Assembly: GCF_001653135.1 (NCBI RefSeq)
Contig: NZ_BDDS01000009.1
Coordinates: 62,001-126,000, forward strand
Reading direction: 5' to 3'
Length of the DNA stretch: 64,000 bases
Source of the DNA: Pseudoalteromonas neustonica
Lineage (GTDB): Bacteria > Pseudomonadota > Gammaproteobacteria > Enterobacterales > Alteromonadaceae
The position numbers and the translations under genes are program-made. Of this stretch, positions 27,479 to 37,583 are shown one piece after another (the first letter of the stretch is position 1; every line of letters begins with the position of its first letter). Below the pieces are notes generated by a model. It did not search any database. It saw only the letters and a program-made list of their open reading frames with translations, and was not told where the DNA came from.

Positions 27479-28483
27479 TTACGGGCGTGGTATAAATCCT
27501 AGTGCATTGTAAACTGCCTTTAACGTTACCTCTGCACGTGCGCTGGCTTTTTCGGCTCCTGTCCTCATGATGTTATCAAGCAATGTTTGATCTTCACGAA
27601 TTTCTTTAAAGCGCGCTTGAATTGGCTCAATCATGCTAACAACAGCATCAGCGGTGTCTTTTTTCAGATGACCATACATTTTATCTTCGTACTCTGGCAC
27701 TAACTCTTCAATTGAACGTTTAGTTGCTACTGACATAAGAGTAAGTAAATTAGATACACCTGGTTTTTCAGTACGATCAAAATAAATACGTGCCTGCTCG
27801 TCTGAATCAGTTACTGCTTTTTTCAGCTTTTTCTCGATCTTTTTCGGTTCATCTAACAACATGATGTAACCATTTGGATTTTCATCAGATTTAGACATTT
27901 TTTTAAGTGGATCTTGTAAGCTCATTACACGCGCGCCGAACTCAGGGATATAAGGTTCAGGAACTGTGAACACATCGCCGTATAAATTATTAAAACGTGT
28001 CGCGATATCACGCGTAAGTTCTAAATGCTGTTTTTGATCATCTCCCACTGGTACTTGATCTGCTTGATAAAGCAAAATATCAGCGGCCTGTAATACCGGA
28101 TAAGCAAATAAACCAACGTTCACATTGTTAGCATGCTTTGATGATTTATCTTTAAACTGGGTCATGCGATTCAGCTCGCCCATTTGCGCATAACAATTTA
28201 ATACCCAACCTAATTGTGCATGCTCTGGCACTTGTGATTGCACAAATAACGCGGCTTTTTCTGGATCAATACCACATGCGGCATAAAGCGCGATGCCATC
28301 TAATACACGTGACCGAAGCAACTTTGGATCTTGGCGTACTGTTATCGCATGCAAGTCAACCAGCATAAAGTAACTTTCGTGGTCTTCCTGTAGCTTAAGC
28401 CACTGGTTAATAGCGCCAACATAGTTGCCTATTGTCATACCACCGGTTGGCTGAATGCCACTTAACACTACTGGTTTACTCAT
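27479..28483 (-). CDS. trpS: Tryptophanyl-tRNA synthetase
   Basis: A 334-residue class I aminoacyl-tRNA synthetase charging tRNA-Trp with tryptophan and ATP. The HIGH-equivalent is TIGNYVGA near residue 17-24 and the KMSKS loop is intact ([11 protein letters not shown], about 193-203). Length equals that of the E. coli enzyme (334). It closes the conserved rpe-gph-trpS string; 48 bases separate it from gph. A strong terminator follows. Confidence 0.97.
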   Translation of the reverse strand: MSKPVVLSGIQPTGGMTIGNYVGAINQWLKLQEDHESYFMLVDLHAITVRQDPKLLRSRVLDGIALYAACGIDPEKAALFVQSQVPEHAQLGWVLNCYAQMGELNRMTQFKDKSSKHANNVNVGLFAYPVLQAADILLYQADQVPVGDDQKQHLELTRDIATRFNNLYGDVFTVPEPYIPEFGARVMSLQDPLKKMSKSDENPNGYIMLLDEPKKIEKKLKKAVTDSDEQARIYFDRTEKPGVSNLLTLMSVATKRSIEELVPEYEDKMYGHLKKDTADAVVSMIEPIQARFKEIREDQTLLDNIMRTGAEKASARAEVTLKAVYNALGFIPRP

Positions 28484-28531
28484 GATGTTCCTTTATATTG
28501 CTAAAATTAAAATACTAAAATTAAATGTCGT

Positions 28532-29197
28532 TTACCGCTGATTAAGCACCGGTAGTATATCTAAGAATGTACCGCAGAGGTACTGCGGATTATAATCACT
28601 TAAACTCTCCCCTTGGTTATAACCATAAGTCAACGCAATCACGTCTATCCTGGCTGCTTGCGCCGCTAAAATATCACTTTTTGAGTCACCGATCATAATT
28701 GCTTGGCTCGCTTGTACATTTAATTGCTGACAAGCAAACAACAGTGGCTCAGGTGACGGCTTTTTAGCCATATCATCACCACATACTATTACATCAAAAT
28801 GACTTGTTAAAGCCAACTTATCAAGTAGCTTTTCAGTGAAGCGTCGTGCTTTATTAGTGATTAACGCTTTTGGCATACCGCGTAATGCCGCCAGACCTGT
28901 TTCTACATGTTGATATAATACGCTGTACTCGCCGACCTGCTGTTCATAGTGACCATAGAAAAGTGCAATCGCTTTATCTGCAAGCGCTGAGTCTAAATGC
29001 TCACTTATTTGCATATCGCCACTTAAGCCTCGTTTAACCAAAACATCAATGCCATTACCCACCCAACTTTCGACTAAACGCTGGCTTACAATCGGAAAAG
29101 CTAAGTCAGATAAAGTCAGATTCATCGCTATATATAAATCATACACACTATCGACAAGGGTGCCGTCTAGATCAAACAAAGCGGCTTCATATTTCAT
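28532..29197 (-). CDS. gph: Phosphoglycolate phosphatase Gph
   Basis: A 221-residue HAD-superfamily hydrolase dephosphorylating 2-phosphoglycolate, which arises in DNA repair of oxidised sugars. The HAD motifs are present: DLDGTLVDS (nucleophile Asp in motif I, about residues 9-17), LITNKAR (motif II Thr), KPSPEPL (motif III Lys) and IGDSKSD (motif IV). It overlaps the rpe stop by one base as TAATG and precedes trpS, as in E. coli. Slightly shorter than the 252-residue E. coli protein, but all motifs are intact. Confidence 0.92.
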   Translation of the reverse strand: MKYEAALFDLDGTLVDSVYDLYIAMNLTLSDLAFPIVSQRLVESWVGNGIDVLVKRGLSGDMQISEHLDSALADKAIALFYGHYEQQVGEYSVLYQHVETGLAALRGMPKALITNKARRFTEKLLDKLALTSHFDVIVCGDDMAKKPSPEPLLFACQQLNVQASQAIMIGDSKSDILAAQAARIDVIALTYGYNQGESLSDYNPQYLCGTFLDILPVLNQR

Positions 29198-29880
29198 TAT
29201 TTAACAACCTGTAATTGCTCACGCATTTGATCAATAACCACTTTATAATCTGGCTGATTAAAAATTGCAGAGCCCGCAACAAACATATCAGCACCAGCTT
29301 CTGCAGCAGCACCAATATTATCGACTTTAATACCACCATCAACTTCTAAACGAATTGCACGGCCTGAATCATCAATAATTTTTCGTGCTTGGCGTAACTT
29401 TTCCAAAGTATGAGGAATAAAACTCTGTCCGCCAAACCCTGGATTAACCGACATAAGTAAGATCACATCGAGTTTGTCAATCACATGCTCTAAATAGCTT
29501 AAGCTCGTAGCTGGGTTGAATACTAAGCCCGCTTGACAGCCGTGATCTTTGATCAACTGTAAAGTGCGATCTATATGCTCACTTGCTTCTGGATGAAAAG
29601 TAATAATGGATGCGCCAGCTTCGGCAAATTGCGGGATCAAGCTATCTACCGGCTTTACCATTAGATGCACATCAATTGGCGCTGTAATACCGTAATCTCT
29701 CAACGCCTTGCAAACCATAGGGCCGATGGTTAAGTTTGGCACATAATGGTTATCCATGACATCAAAATGGACCACGTCCGCACCTGCGGCTAAAACACGA
29801 TCAACATCTTCTCCTAATCGCGCAAAATCAGCTGATAAAATTGACGGAGCGATTAAATATTTTGGCAAAGTATCTAACAT
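29197..29880 (-). CDS. rpe: Ribulose-phosphate 3-epimerase
   Basis: A 227-residue TIM-barrel enzyme interconverting ribulose 5-phosphate and xylulose 5-phosphate in the pentose phosphate pathway. Catalytic and metal residues are seen in [41 protein letters not shown] and LEVDGGIK. The start at 29880 ([13 protein letters not shown]) gives the usual length; in-frame starts at 29892 and 29925 would add residues not seen in the family. It ends in a TAATG overlap with gph. Confidence 0.95.
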   Translation of the reverse strand: MLDTLPKYLIAPSILSADFARLGEDVDRVLAAGADVVHFDVMDNHYVPNLTIGPMVCKALRDYGITAPIDVHLMVKPVDSLIPQFAEAGASIITFHPEASEHIDRTLQLIKDHGCQAGLVFNPATSLSYLEHVIDKLDVILLMSVNPGFGGQSFIPHTLEKLRQARKIIDDSGRAIRLEVDGGIKVDNIGAAAEAGADMFVAGSAIFNQPDYKVVIDQMREQLQVVK

Positions 29881-30176
29881 AAACAAACCCATAGATTCGA
29901 TTGTGGCTAACTCTTTATGAGTCACAGCCTAAATTGCATGTATGTGCCTAATGTAACCCAAATAGCGAAGATCCCCAAGGATCATCCCAATATAGAACAT
30001 ATGCTCTATTGCAGATATCTAAAGAGCAATTAAAAAACAACTTTTTTAAAACATTACATTTACCTTAAGCTATTAATTATATTAAACATTTATATTTGTT
30101 AAGTATAAATTAAGGTTGTTATTTAAGCATTCTTTATGTATGCTTGGGTAAGTCATACCACTTTGGGTTAGATAAA

Positions 30177-30467
30177 ATGCGTGCTTTTAAAACTGGGATC
30201 TTAATTGCTACTGTTGTCACTACTTTAACAGTAACCTATTTTTCTCAAAATGATGATGTAATCATCGCTGCCAATCATTGCCAAAACAATGCAGAGGTTA
30301 TCTCTGTCGTACCTGTTCACTGTATGCACCTTGAACAAGAGTCTAGTTGGATGTCTTGGATCACTGGCGACAGCCGTAGTGCACAATTTCATTACTTAGA
30401 TTTATTAGAATTGCTTACCAGCTCAGATGAACCAAAAAAAGCACGCTCACTTAGCCCGAACTTTTAA
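30177..30467 (+). CDS. Small exported or membrane-anchored protein of unknown function
   Basis: A 96-residue protein with a hydrophobic N-terminal segment (FKTGILIATVVTTLTVTYFS) that could be a signal peptide or membrane anchor, then a hydrophilic part with two cysteines (HCQNN...VHCMH) and a helical, acidic tail. No family recognised. The ATG at 30177 is preferred over an upstream TTG at 30144. It ends 4 bases before the DUF2970 gene, so the two are probably one transcript, running opposite to the dam-rpe-gph block around it. Confidence 0.55.
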   Translation: MRAFKTGILIATVVTTLTVTYFSQNDDVIIAANHCQNNAEVISVVPVHCMHLEQESSWMSWITGDSRSAQFHYLDLLELLTSSDEPKKARSLSPNF

Positions 30468-30471
30468 TTAA

Positions 30472-30657
30472 ATGCGACAACTACTCGATGCTCTACAAAG
30501 TGTCGTAGCGGCTTTTTTTGGTGTGCAATCTGAAAAAAAGCGCCAATCTGACTTCAAACAACACTCCCCATTGAGTATTATTCTCATCGCTATTGTTTTA
30601 TTTGTATTTTTTGTAGCCGCTATTTATGGCGTGGTGACTTGGGTGCTAAATACATAG
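30472..30657 (+). CDS. DUF2970 small membrane protein
   Basis: A 61-residue protein with an N-terminal amphipathic part (LQSVVAAFFGVQSEKKRQSDF, the recognisable DUF2970 signature) and one C-terminal transmembrane helix (IILIAIVLFVFFVAAIYGVV). DUF2970 proteins are widespread in proteobacteria and uncharacterised. It follows the small protein gene by 4 bases. Its last 38 bases overlap the 3' end of dam on the other strand, so the two transcripts converge with sequence overlap. Confidence 0.75.
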   Translation: MRQLLDALQSVVAAFFGVQSEKKRQSDFKQHSPLSIILIAIVLFVFFVAAIYGVVTWVLNT

Positions 30658-31471
30658 CCATTAGTTCATTTACTTTATTGCGTGAACCACCTTTTGGGCT
30701 GATAGTCCGCTTTACTTGAATTTCATTCAGCGTTGCTTGACTGTATATTTTTCGCGTCCAGACAGTATCATGGTTCGAAATCAATACCGGTGTCTTTTGC
30801 TCAAAGGCTGCTTGCTCAGCTAAGTTCGCTAAGTTCGCTTGATCATCTAAATTAAAGCCCCCTTTAGCATAAGAGGTAAATGACGCTGTTTTACTTAAAG
30901 GCACATACGGTGGATCGCAGTAAATTACCGCATTGCTGGGTACTAACTTAAACACATCATCATAACCTAGACAGGTAAATGTGGCTTGCTGCGCTTTCTC
31001 AGCAAAAAAGTACATTTCTTTTTCAGGAAAATAAGGACGTTTATACTTACCAAATGGAACATTAAAAATTCCCTTCAGATTATAACGACACAAACCATTG
31101 TAGCCATGACGATTCATGTACAAAAATAAAATAGCACGCTCATAAATGTCATTACTTTGATTAAACTGCACACGGTAATCATAGTAAGCATCAGCATGGT
31201 TATTAAGATCTACAAACAGTTTTTTTGCATCACTTATAAATTCATCTGGCGAACTTTTTAATTCGTTATAAAGATTGATCAGATCAGCATTTATATCATT
31301 TAAAATATAATGCTTAAAATCAGTATTTAAAAATACTGAACCAGCACCCACAAACGGTTCAACTAATGTGTCAGCATGCTTGCTCGCTAGATTCAAACGG
31401 GCACTAATATCTTCAACTAAGCTGTATTTTCCGCCGGCCCATTTAAGGAAGGCTCTGGTCTTTTTCTGCAT
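30620..31471 (-). CDS. dam: DNA adenine methyltransferase Dam
   Basis: A 283-residue N6-adenine methyltransferase acting on GATC, used in mismatch repair strand choice and replication timing. The SAM-binding motif FLKWAGGKYSL (about 8-18) and catalytic DPPY (in IYCDPPYVPLS, about 179-189) are present, plus the RHGYNGLCRYN segment typical of Dam. Length is near the E. coli enzyme (278). It follows damX as in enterobacteria. Its end overlaps the convergent DUF2970 gene by 38 bases. Confidence 0.95.
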   Translation of the reverse strand: MQKKTRAFLKWAGGKYSLVEDISARLNLASKHADTLVEPFVGAGSVFLNTDFKHYILNDINADLINLYNELKSSPDEFISDAKKLFVDLNNHADAYYDYRVQFNQSNDIYERAILFLYMNRHGYNGLCRYNLKGIFNVPFGKYKRPYFPEKEMYFFAEKAQQATFTCLGYDDVFKLVPSNAVIYCDPPYVPLSKTASFTSYAKGGFNLDDQANLANLAEQAAFEQKTPVLISNHDTVWTRKIYSQATLNEIQVKRTISPKGGSRNKVNELMAMYLAPKSPRHK

Positions 31472-31524
31472 CGGCTCTTTACTTCAAACGTGTGTATCGC
31501 AATTTTACACTAATCAGTACTAAT

Positions 31525-32904
31525 TTACTGATCTAGTAATGCAATTTCTTGTTTTATTTTGGCAATTTTTTTATAAAAAGGCTGATTTTTACGAACTTGC
31601 TCGGGTAGGCTTGGTAACACAGCGCGCGCTGCTTGCATACTTGGATAATTACCATAGGTGACAACCCACCACAGCTTTTCATTACGCCATGTTTGGTACA
31701 CTTTAGCATTTGCTTGTAATTGCTGTTGGGCAATAAATTGCTCACTAACAGACTGCTGAGTAACGGCTAATAATTGAATAACTACATTGTTGTCCGTTTG
31801 TGATAAATACCACGCATTATCTGCTGGTAATTCTGCAATCGAAACGTCGATTACCTTGCTTGGTTGTTCAACAATATTTACTGGATCTTTCTTTTGCTCA
31901 CTTATGGCTAAACTATCTAAAATAGCCGCTACGTTATTTTTATGAGTGGCAGAGGGTGACTCAATTGCATCAAGCTCAATTGGTGTATCGTTGGCGATAG
32001 CATTAACTTTACTACTCTTTGTTTCAATACTTTCATCTACAAGCAACTGCTCACTATCCGTATTATCGGCCAATGTAATTACATCTGTGTTCTGTCTATC
32101 CTCAGCACCTGATTTAAACGTGTTAACACTTAATGCGGTAGGAATTGCTTGCTCAGGCTGCACCTGATAAACGTCTTTCCACCAACGGGTCATATCTGAC
32201 TGGTATAAAAAACCAATAATCAATAACATAATAATCAGCATTAATGTTACTAAATGAATTGGCCATGATGGCTTCGCTTTTGGTTCAACTTTTGCGCTAT
32301 GCAGGGTCGGCTCCCAAGCTAAGAGTAAACTAGGATTACCGTGAGTTTCATGCAAAAAAGTTTGAAAAACAGGATCTTCATTTATCGGGAGATCTTTAAA
32401 ATACCAGCTCATAAGCTGCTTACTTTCAGCAATTGATAACGCTTCAAGGTGAATTTCTACACTACTACTAAATTGTGCCACAACCTGTGTGGCAACTAAG
32501 ATATACAACGTAGTGGGACTTTGCTTTGCAAGTTTAACTAACTCTTCAGCCATTTCATCTGACAGGTGTCTTCCACCATCGAGAACCCATAAACACGCAC
32601 CACAATTTTGCTGCTTCGCAAGCTGATAAAAATTCTCTGACAAACTAAGGTTTTGATCTATTAATGGTGCACGAAAGCTCTGTTCAAGTAATTCACCCAT
32701 TAATTGAACGTCGGTCATTCGAGCCGATAGCTGAACAAATGCTTTATTAAAGTCGCTATATTTATCTGTAATGAAGGTTTCTAGAAGGTAACTTTTACCA
32801 AGCCCTGAAGAGCCTAGCAGAGCAATAAGACTTTGCCCGTATTCAAACTGAAGGGCAATACGATCAACCAAAGCCGCACGGCTTGGTAAAATTTGCGATT
32901 GCAT
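31525..32904 (-). CDS. damX: DamX-like cell division protein (AAA + SPOR)
   Basis: A 459-residue bitopic protein: an N-terminal AAA/ExeA-like ATPase domain with Walker A LLGSSGLGKSYL (about 28-39), a transmembrane helix (HLVTLMLIIMLLIIGFLY, about 217-234), a disordered acidic periplasmic linker and a C-terminal SPOR domain (about 375-445). SPOR domains bind denuded peptidoglycan at the septum. The gene order aroB-damX-dam is conserved; the start overlaps the aroB stop as TAATG. The ATPase domain is a difference from E. coli DamX but is usual in several other gammaproteobacteria. Confidence 0.85.
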   Translation of the reverse strand: MQSQILPSRAALVDRIALQFEYGQSLIALLGSSGLGKSYLLETFITDKYSDFNKAFVQLSARMTDVQLMGELLEQSFRAPLIDQNLSLSENFYQLAKQQNCGACLWVLDGGRHLSDEMAEELVKLAKQSPTTLYILVATQVVAQFSSSVEIHLEALSIAESKQLMSWYFKDLPINEDPVFQTFLHETHGNPSLLLAWEPTLHSAKVEPKAKPSWPIHLVTLMLIIMLLIIGFLYQSDMTRWWKDVYQVQPEQAIPTALSVNTFKSGAEDRQNTDVITLADNTDSEQLLVDESIETKSSKVNAIANDTPIELDAIESPSATHKNNVAAILDSLAISEQKKDPVNIVEQPSKVIDVSIAELPADNAWYLSQTDNNVVIQLLAVTQQSVSEQFIAQQQLQANAKVYQTWRNEKLWWVVTYGNYPSMQAARAVLPSLPEQVRKNQPFYKKIAKIKQEIALLDQ

Positions 32905-33974
32905 TAGCGCCCTATTAAATCTCGGACTTGCTGATCTGAGACATCATCAACCAATGCACATTGGCCAAATTGAGTAGGTAAAATAAAACGAATAGTCCCT
33001 TTTTTATTCTTTTTATCTTTACGCATATGATGCAAAAAGTGCTCACTAGTCATAATCTCAGGGATCACAACTGGTAAATTATACTTGGTAATCAAGTCAC
33101 ACACTCTTGTCACTTCTTGCTCGGTTAAATCACCTCGCGTATGTGCAAGTTGCACAGCTAATACCATACCTGTCGCTACAGCTTCGCCATGTAGCCACTG
33201 TCCGTACCCCATTTGAGCTTCAATTGCATGAGCAAATGTATGACCCAAATTAAGTAAAGCCCGCAGACCTGCTTCTTTTTCATCTTGTGTAACTATTAAC
33301 GCTTTGATTTCACAACAACGAAAAATAACATGCTGAATTGTTTCTTCATCCAAAGCTTGTAACTGAGCAACATTGTTCTCTAAAAAACCAAATAGCTCAG
33401 TATCGTAAATTAAACCATATTTTATGACTTCAGCCATACCGGCTGCAAATTCACGAGCAGGGAGTGTATGCAATGATTTAGTATCGATAAACACAGCTTG
33501 TGGCTGATAAAATGCCCCAATCATGTTTTTACCCAAAGGATGGTTAACCGCTGTCTTACCGCCAACTGATGAATCAACTTGCGATAGTAATGTAGTTGGT
33601 ACTTGAATAAACGGAACACCGCGTTGATAACACGCAGCAACAAAGCCAGTAAGATCACCTATAACACCACCACCAAGAGCGATTAAACAGGTATCTCTGC
33701 CACAATTATTTTCAAGTAGGAATGCTGAAATTTTCTCAAACCATTCTAGTGATTTATATTGCTCACCATCTGGAATTATAAAATTTAGCGGATTGAAATC
33801 AGCTAATAACGCCATTGCATCACTTAAGTATAAAGGTGCAATGGTGTCATTAGTGATAATGATAGGTCGACAATCACCAATATGATGAAGTAGCCTGTCA
33901 GTCTGTTGAAGTGCAGATTGACCAATATAGATAGGATAACTTCGCTCGTCTAAATTAACAGTTAATTCAAGCAT
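32904..33974 (-). CDS. aroB: 3-dehydroquinate synthase
   Basis: A 356-residue NAD- and zinc-dependent enzyme making dehydroquinate from DAHP, the second step of the shikimate pathway. Seen: the nucleotide-binding GGGVIGDLTGF, VPTTLLSQVDSSVGGKTAVNH with the substrate-binding region, and the metal ligands in GLRALLNLGHTFAHAIE and HGEAVA. The start at 33974 has AAAGGA about 8 bases upstream; an ATG at 33983 overlaps that site and is less likely. It lies 25 bases after aroK and couples to damX. Confidence 0.97.
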   Translation of the reverse strand: MLELTVNLDERSYPIYIGQSALQQTDRLLHHIGDCRPIIITNDTIAPLYLSDAMALLADFNPLNFIIPDGEQYKSLEWFEKISAFLLENNCGRDTCLIALGGGVIGDLTGFVAACYQRGVPFIQVPTTLLSQVDSSVGGKTAVNHPLGKNMIGAFYQPQAVFIDTKSLHTLPAREFAAGMAEVIKYGLIYDTELFGFLENNVAQLQALDEETIQHVIFRCCEIKALIVTQDEKEAGLRALLNLGHTFAHAIEAQMGYGQWLHGEAVATGMVLAVQLAHTRGDLTEQEVTRVCDLITKYNLPVVIPEIMTSEHFLHHMRKDKKNKKGTIRFILPTQFGQCALVDDVSDQQVRDLIGR

Positions 33975-33999
33975 CGCTAGCATCCTTTCTTATTGGTAT

Positions 34000-34518
34000 T
34001 TAAAAATCTAATTTCTCAATGATTTGATTAGCAACAACTTTAGCGCTTTGCTCATCAGTGCGTACAGTAAAATCAGCAACTTCTTTATATAACGGTTCGC
34101 GTTCTTCAGCTAAGCGCTCTAATACATCACGAGGTGCTTCTTCTGTTTGCAGTAATGGGCGACGCTTGTCGCGCTGCGTGCGTGCAACTTGCTTTTCGAT
34201 AGGTGTCTCTAGGTATACAACGATACCTCGAGCCGAAAGCTTATTTCGAACTTCTTTACTCATCACGGAACCACCACCAGTAGCAAGTACAATACCTTGC
34301 ATTTCGGTTAAGTCACCAATGACGCCTTCTTCACGAAGTCGAAAGCCTTCTTCACCTTCAAGATCGAACACCCAGGCAATATCTGCACCGGTACGGCGTT
34401 CGATTTCTTGATCAGAATCGACAAATTCAAGGTGCAATTGGTCAGCAATGTGACGACCAATTGTGCTTTTGCCAGCCCCCATAGGACCAACTAGAAATAT
34501 ATTACGTTTCTCAGCCAT
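34000..34518 (-). CDS. aroK: Shikimate kinase I
   Basis: A 172-residue NMP-kinase-like enzyme phosphorylating shikimate at O-3. Walker [13 protein letters not shown] (about 11-22), the shikimate-binding Asp and Arg ([11 protein letters not shown] and GFRLREE) and the lid [21 protein letters not shown] are present. Length matches E. coli AroK (173). It is the first gene of the aroK-aroB-damX-dam-(rpe-gph-trpS) block; its promoter should be in the 454-base gap upstream. Confidence 0.96.
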   Translation of the reverse strand: MAEKRNIFLVGPMGAGKSTIGRHIADQLHLEFVDSDQEIERRTGADIAWVFDLEGEEGFRLREEGVIGDLTEMQGIVLATGGGSVMSKEVRNKLSARGIVVYLETPIEKQVARTQRDKRRPLLQTEEAPRDVLERLAEEREPLYKEVADFTVRTDEQSAKVVANQIIEKLDF

Positions 34519-34972
34519 ATCTTTTAGTACAAACGAACTCTAAAATTTGAAATAAAACCCCGCCTAACGACCTGGCCCCAAAATTAAGGAGGGGATTATC
34601 TCAGTAATTGATTAGGTATTTCAAGTCAAATAGAACAAAAAGCCAACTAACGAGCAATTAAAGTGAATAAATGCTCATTGATTAAGAAAAAACCGACCAA
34701 AAATAGGTTCGGCTAACATTTTGCGGTCAAAAAACATCCAACCCAAAGTGCTTTTATTGTGGTGTGATACCTAAGCCATAACTTTTCTATGGCTTAATAA
34801 CACAATATTTCCACCATTCTCTCTATTTTTACCCACATTTACATTTCAATATGGGTAAAAACATTCTCATATTATAGCCGTTTAAAATCCAAGTTGGTGA
34901 GTATTTAAGTACGCACCAACTAAAAAATAAAACGCTACAAAAATATTAAACTAACACAAGTCGAGAGCGAAA
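34519..34972. other. Intergenic region with three hairpins between pilQ and aroK
   Basis: No gene is seen. Three inverted repeats stand out: TAAGCCATA/TATGGCTTA (34772-34780/34788-34796) flanked by ATTGTG (34756-34761) and CACAAT (34801-34806); TTTTTACCCA/TGGGTAAAAA (34826-34835/34852-34861); and AGTTGGTG/CACCAACT (34892-34899/34914-34921). The last is well placed to end the pilQ transcript but has only a weak T-tract. The others may be an RNA leader of aroK or binding sites. Confidence 0.5.
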
Positions 34973-37024
34973 TTAATCAACTTGAATCTTAGGTGTTACA
35001 AATATCAACAACTCTTTTTTCTCATTAAACTCACTGGTACTTCTAAACAATACGCCTAAATAAGGAATATCGCCCAATAATGGTACCTTTTTGGTTGAAT
35101 TAATGATTTGTTGTTGGAATATTCCACCCAGTACAATTGTTTGGCCATTTTCTACCAATACTTGCGTTTTAATTTGCTGTGTATCAATAGCAACCGCTTG
35201 GCCTGTTCCCGTCTGTACTGTATCACCACGTGTATCTTGGGTAATTACTAAATCGAGTATCACTTTATTATCTGGTGTGATGTGAGGCGTCACCTCGAGA
35301 CTTAGTACTGCCTTTTTAAATGTTACGGTTGTTGCACCACTTGAAGCTGATTCGACATAAGGTATTTCAGTACCTTGTTCAATCCTCGCTTTTTGTTGGT
35401 TTGCAGTCGTAATACGTGGACTTGCGATAATCTCACCGCGATTCTCTTCTTCCAACGCCGTTAACTCTAAATCTATCAAAGTACCATTTGCCAGTTTAGC
35501 AACGTGCATACCAATACTGCCCGCTGGGTTCGCAATAGGTAAGTTGATATTTAAGCGATCGGATACACCTGGTATTGTGCCATTAGAAATTGTATTAGCG
35601 CCTTCTAAAGTCCCTGAAATACCATCACTGCCTTGCTGATCACTGAATCCCCAACGAATACCCAAATCTTCTTTTACATTATCACGCACTGTTACCATAC
35701 GAGATTCTATTAAAACCTGTCTTACTGGGATATCTAGCGTTTCAACCATTCGGCGAATACTTTCAATACTACCAACCGTATCTTTAATTAGAAGCGTATT
35801 AGTACGCTTATCAACAGATACACTGCCGCGCTGACTTATAATACTGTTAGTATCCGTTTTTAATAAATCAGCAAACTCTTCTGCTTTTGCATAATTTAAA
35901 CGAATGTACTCACTGTATAACGGCTCTAACTCTTCAACTTGTTGCTTTGCTTTAAGCTCTTTCGCTTCACGCTCTGCAAATTCCTCTGATGGAGCAACCA
36001 TTAAGATTGAACCATCCATACGCTTATCTAGGCCCTTAACTCTTAAGACTACATCTAAGGCTTGATCCCAGGCAACGCCATCTAAGCGCAAAGTAATATT
36101 TCCCTCAACAGAATCACTCGTTACCAAGTTAAAGTCGTTGTACCCTGCAATAATTTGCAAAACGGCGCGTACTGAGATGTCTTGAAAATTTAGAGTCATA
36201 GGACGACCCTGATATTCCTTGCCACCATCTAAATATGAACGTTGAGTATTATCTTTTTCTACACTTAAAGTAAGAATGTTTTCTATTTGCTGATAAGTAA
36301 ATTTAAAAGCTGCATTAGGTGCAACCACCATTCTACTTACACTACCTTCTTTAAATGTCTCAATTGAGCTGACGACCGTACCAAAATCAAGCACATCCAA
36401 TTCATACAAAAGCTCATCGAGAATATCTGTATGATGGAAGTCTACAATAATCTTACCACCACTTTCATGTACATCAATAGCCGCTTGAGTATCCTTTAAG
36501 AAGACAAGAACGCGCGCCTCTCCTTTTTCGCCACGGCGAAAATCAATCGATTGAATACTGTTTATATAACTGCCATTGGCGTCACTAGCCTCACCTTCTG
36601 GAGTCGCCTCTATTGCTAAAGGGTTATCTGAAACATGCAGTGATAAAAGGTTATCTTTTACTTTAGTTTGATAAATTTTTAATCGCTCTAAGTGAACAGT
36701 AACAACTAAATTACCATCAGTGGCAACACTGCTAACTTTCACTATACCTGACTGGTTGATTTGCACGTCACCAAGATCATCGTCAACATCCATTGCGTTA
36801 AAACGCATTTCAATGCGAGCTGGGTTATTAAACACCTGAACTTTAGGTGCTTGTTTTAACTCTTCGTCAAATACTAGCTGTAATTCCGTTTCTCCAGCTA
36901 ATAAAGGATTATAACGAATATCATATAACAGCGGTGCTGCGATCGCTGACTGTGTTATAAACAGGGCTACAACAACAAACATGACATGATGAATGCGACG
37001 ACTCCAAGATACTCCCTTATACAT
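34973..37024 (-). CDS. pilQ: Type IV pilus secretin PilQ
   Basis: A protein of about 683 residues forming the outer-membrane secretin through which type IV pili pass. It has a signal peptide (MYKGVSWSRRIHHVMFVVV...SAIA), two AMIN domains (about 40-260) that bind peptidoglycan, STN/N1-type domains (about 280-420), and the C-terminal secretin domain with the conserved VPLLGDIPYLGVLFR near the end. The start at 37024 gives a normal-length signal peptide and has AAGG about 10 bases upstream; a start at 37060 overlapping pilP by 14 bases is possible. It is the last gene of pilMNOPQ. Confidence 0.95.
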   Translation of the reverse strand: MYKGVSWSRRIHHVMFVVVALFITQSAIAAPLLYDIRYNPLLAGETELQLVFDEELKQAPKVQVFNNPARIEMRFNAMDVDDDLGDVQINQSGIVKVSSVATDGNLVVTVHLERLKIYQTKVKDNLLSLHVSDNPLAIEATPEGEASDANGSYINSIQSIDFRRGEKGEARVLVFLKDTQAAIDVHESGGKIIVDFHHTDILDELLYELDVLDFGTVVSSIETFKEGSVSRMVVAPNAAFKFTYQQIENILTLSVEKDNTQRSYLDGGKEYQGRPMTLNFQDISVRAVLQIIAGYNDFNLVTSDSVEGNITLRLDGVAWDQALDVVLRVKGLDKRMDGSILMVAPSEEFAEREAKELKAKQQVEELEPLYSEYIRLNYAKAEEFADLLKTDTNSIISQRGSVSVDKRTNTLLIKDTVGSIESIRRMVETLDIPVRQVLIESRMVTVRDNVKEDLGIRWGFSDQQGSDGISGTLEGANTISNGTIPGVSDRLNINLPIANPAGSIGMHVAKLANGTLIDLELTALEEENRGEIIASPRITTANQQKARIEQGTEIPYVESASSGATTVTFKKAVLSLEVTPHITPDNKVILDLVITQDTRGDTVQTGTGQAVAIDTQQIKTQVLVENGQTIVLGGIFQQQIINSTKKVPLLGDIPYLGVLFRSTSEFNEKKELLIFVTPKIQVD

Positions 37025-37046
37025 TTTATTTTTACCTTTTTGATTT

Positions 37047-37583
37047 TTAACTCGCGTCATTCTTTGGCGCCTCTAACATTTCAAGCTTCGTCAGGCGCTC
37101 TTTCCAACAACCAGACCCATCGGGAATTAATTCTAACAATTCTATAAAATCACTTTTAACATTTTGAACTTCGCCATGATACAAACCTAAATAATCCCCA
37201 ACAGTCACTCTATGCAGGGTTTCGTCTGCGGCTCTTATTAATGCCCACATTTCACCACTTGACCCTAATGTTCCTTTCATCGCTAAATTATCCAAAGGGT
37301 ATTTTTCTAAAGGTTCACGCATACGCTTTGGATCTGGGTGTAGGCAGTTTTTTACTTGTATCATATTATTTTGAATAATTTCAGGCTGTGGTGCAACAAA
37401 AGGACTACGTAGTTGTCGCGAGTTATATTCAAAATGCTCAAACTGAATTAGCTTAGGGATTGCCTCAACTTTTGGCGTTGTACTGGCTTTAACCTGATCA
37501 ATAAACTCTTTTTGTTCAGAGGTATCATCATTACATGCTGTGATCAGTGCGGTGGCAAAAAAGATAAGCGCTAACTTTTTCAT
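37047..37583 (-). CDS. pilP: Type IV pilus assembly lipoprotein PilP
   Basis: A 178-residue lipoprotein: signal peptide with lipobox ITAC (about residues 14-17), a flexible region, then the PilP beta-domain including the conserved YPLDNLAMKGTL and VTVGDYLGLYHGEV segments (about 90-145). It links the inner-membrane PilNO complex to the PilQ secretin. It overlaps pilO by 4 bases. Confidence 0.93.
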   Translation of the reverse strand: MKKLALIFFATALITACNDDTSEQKEFIDQVKASTTPKVEAIPKLIQFEHFEYNSRQLRSPFVAPQPEIIQNNMIQVKNCLHPDPKRMREPLEKYPLDNLAMKGTLGSSGEMWALIRAADETLHRVTVGDYLGLYHGEVQNVKSDFIELLELIPDGSGCWKERLTKLEMLEAPKNDAS

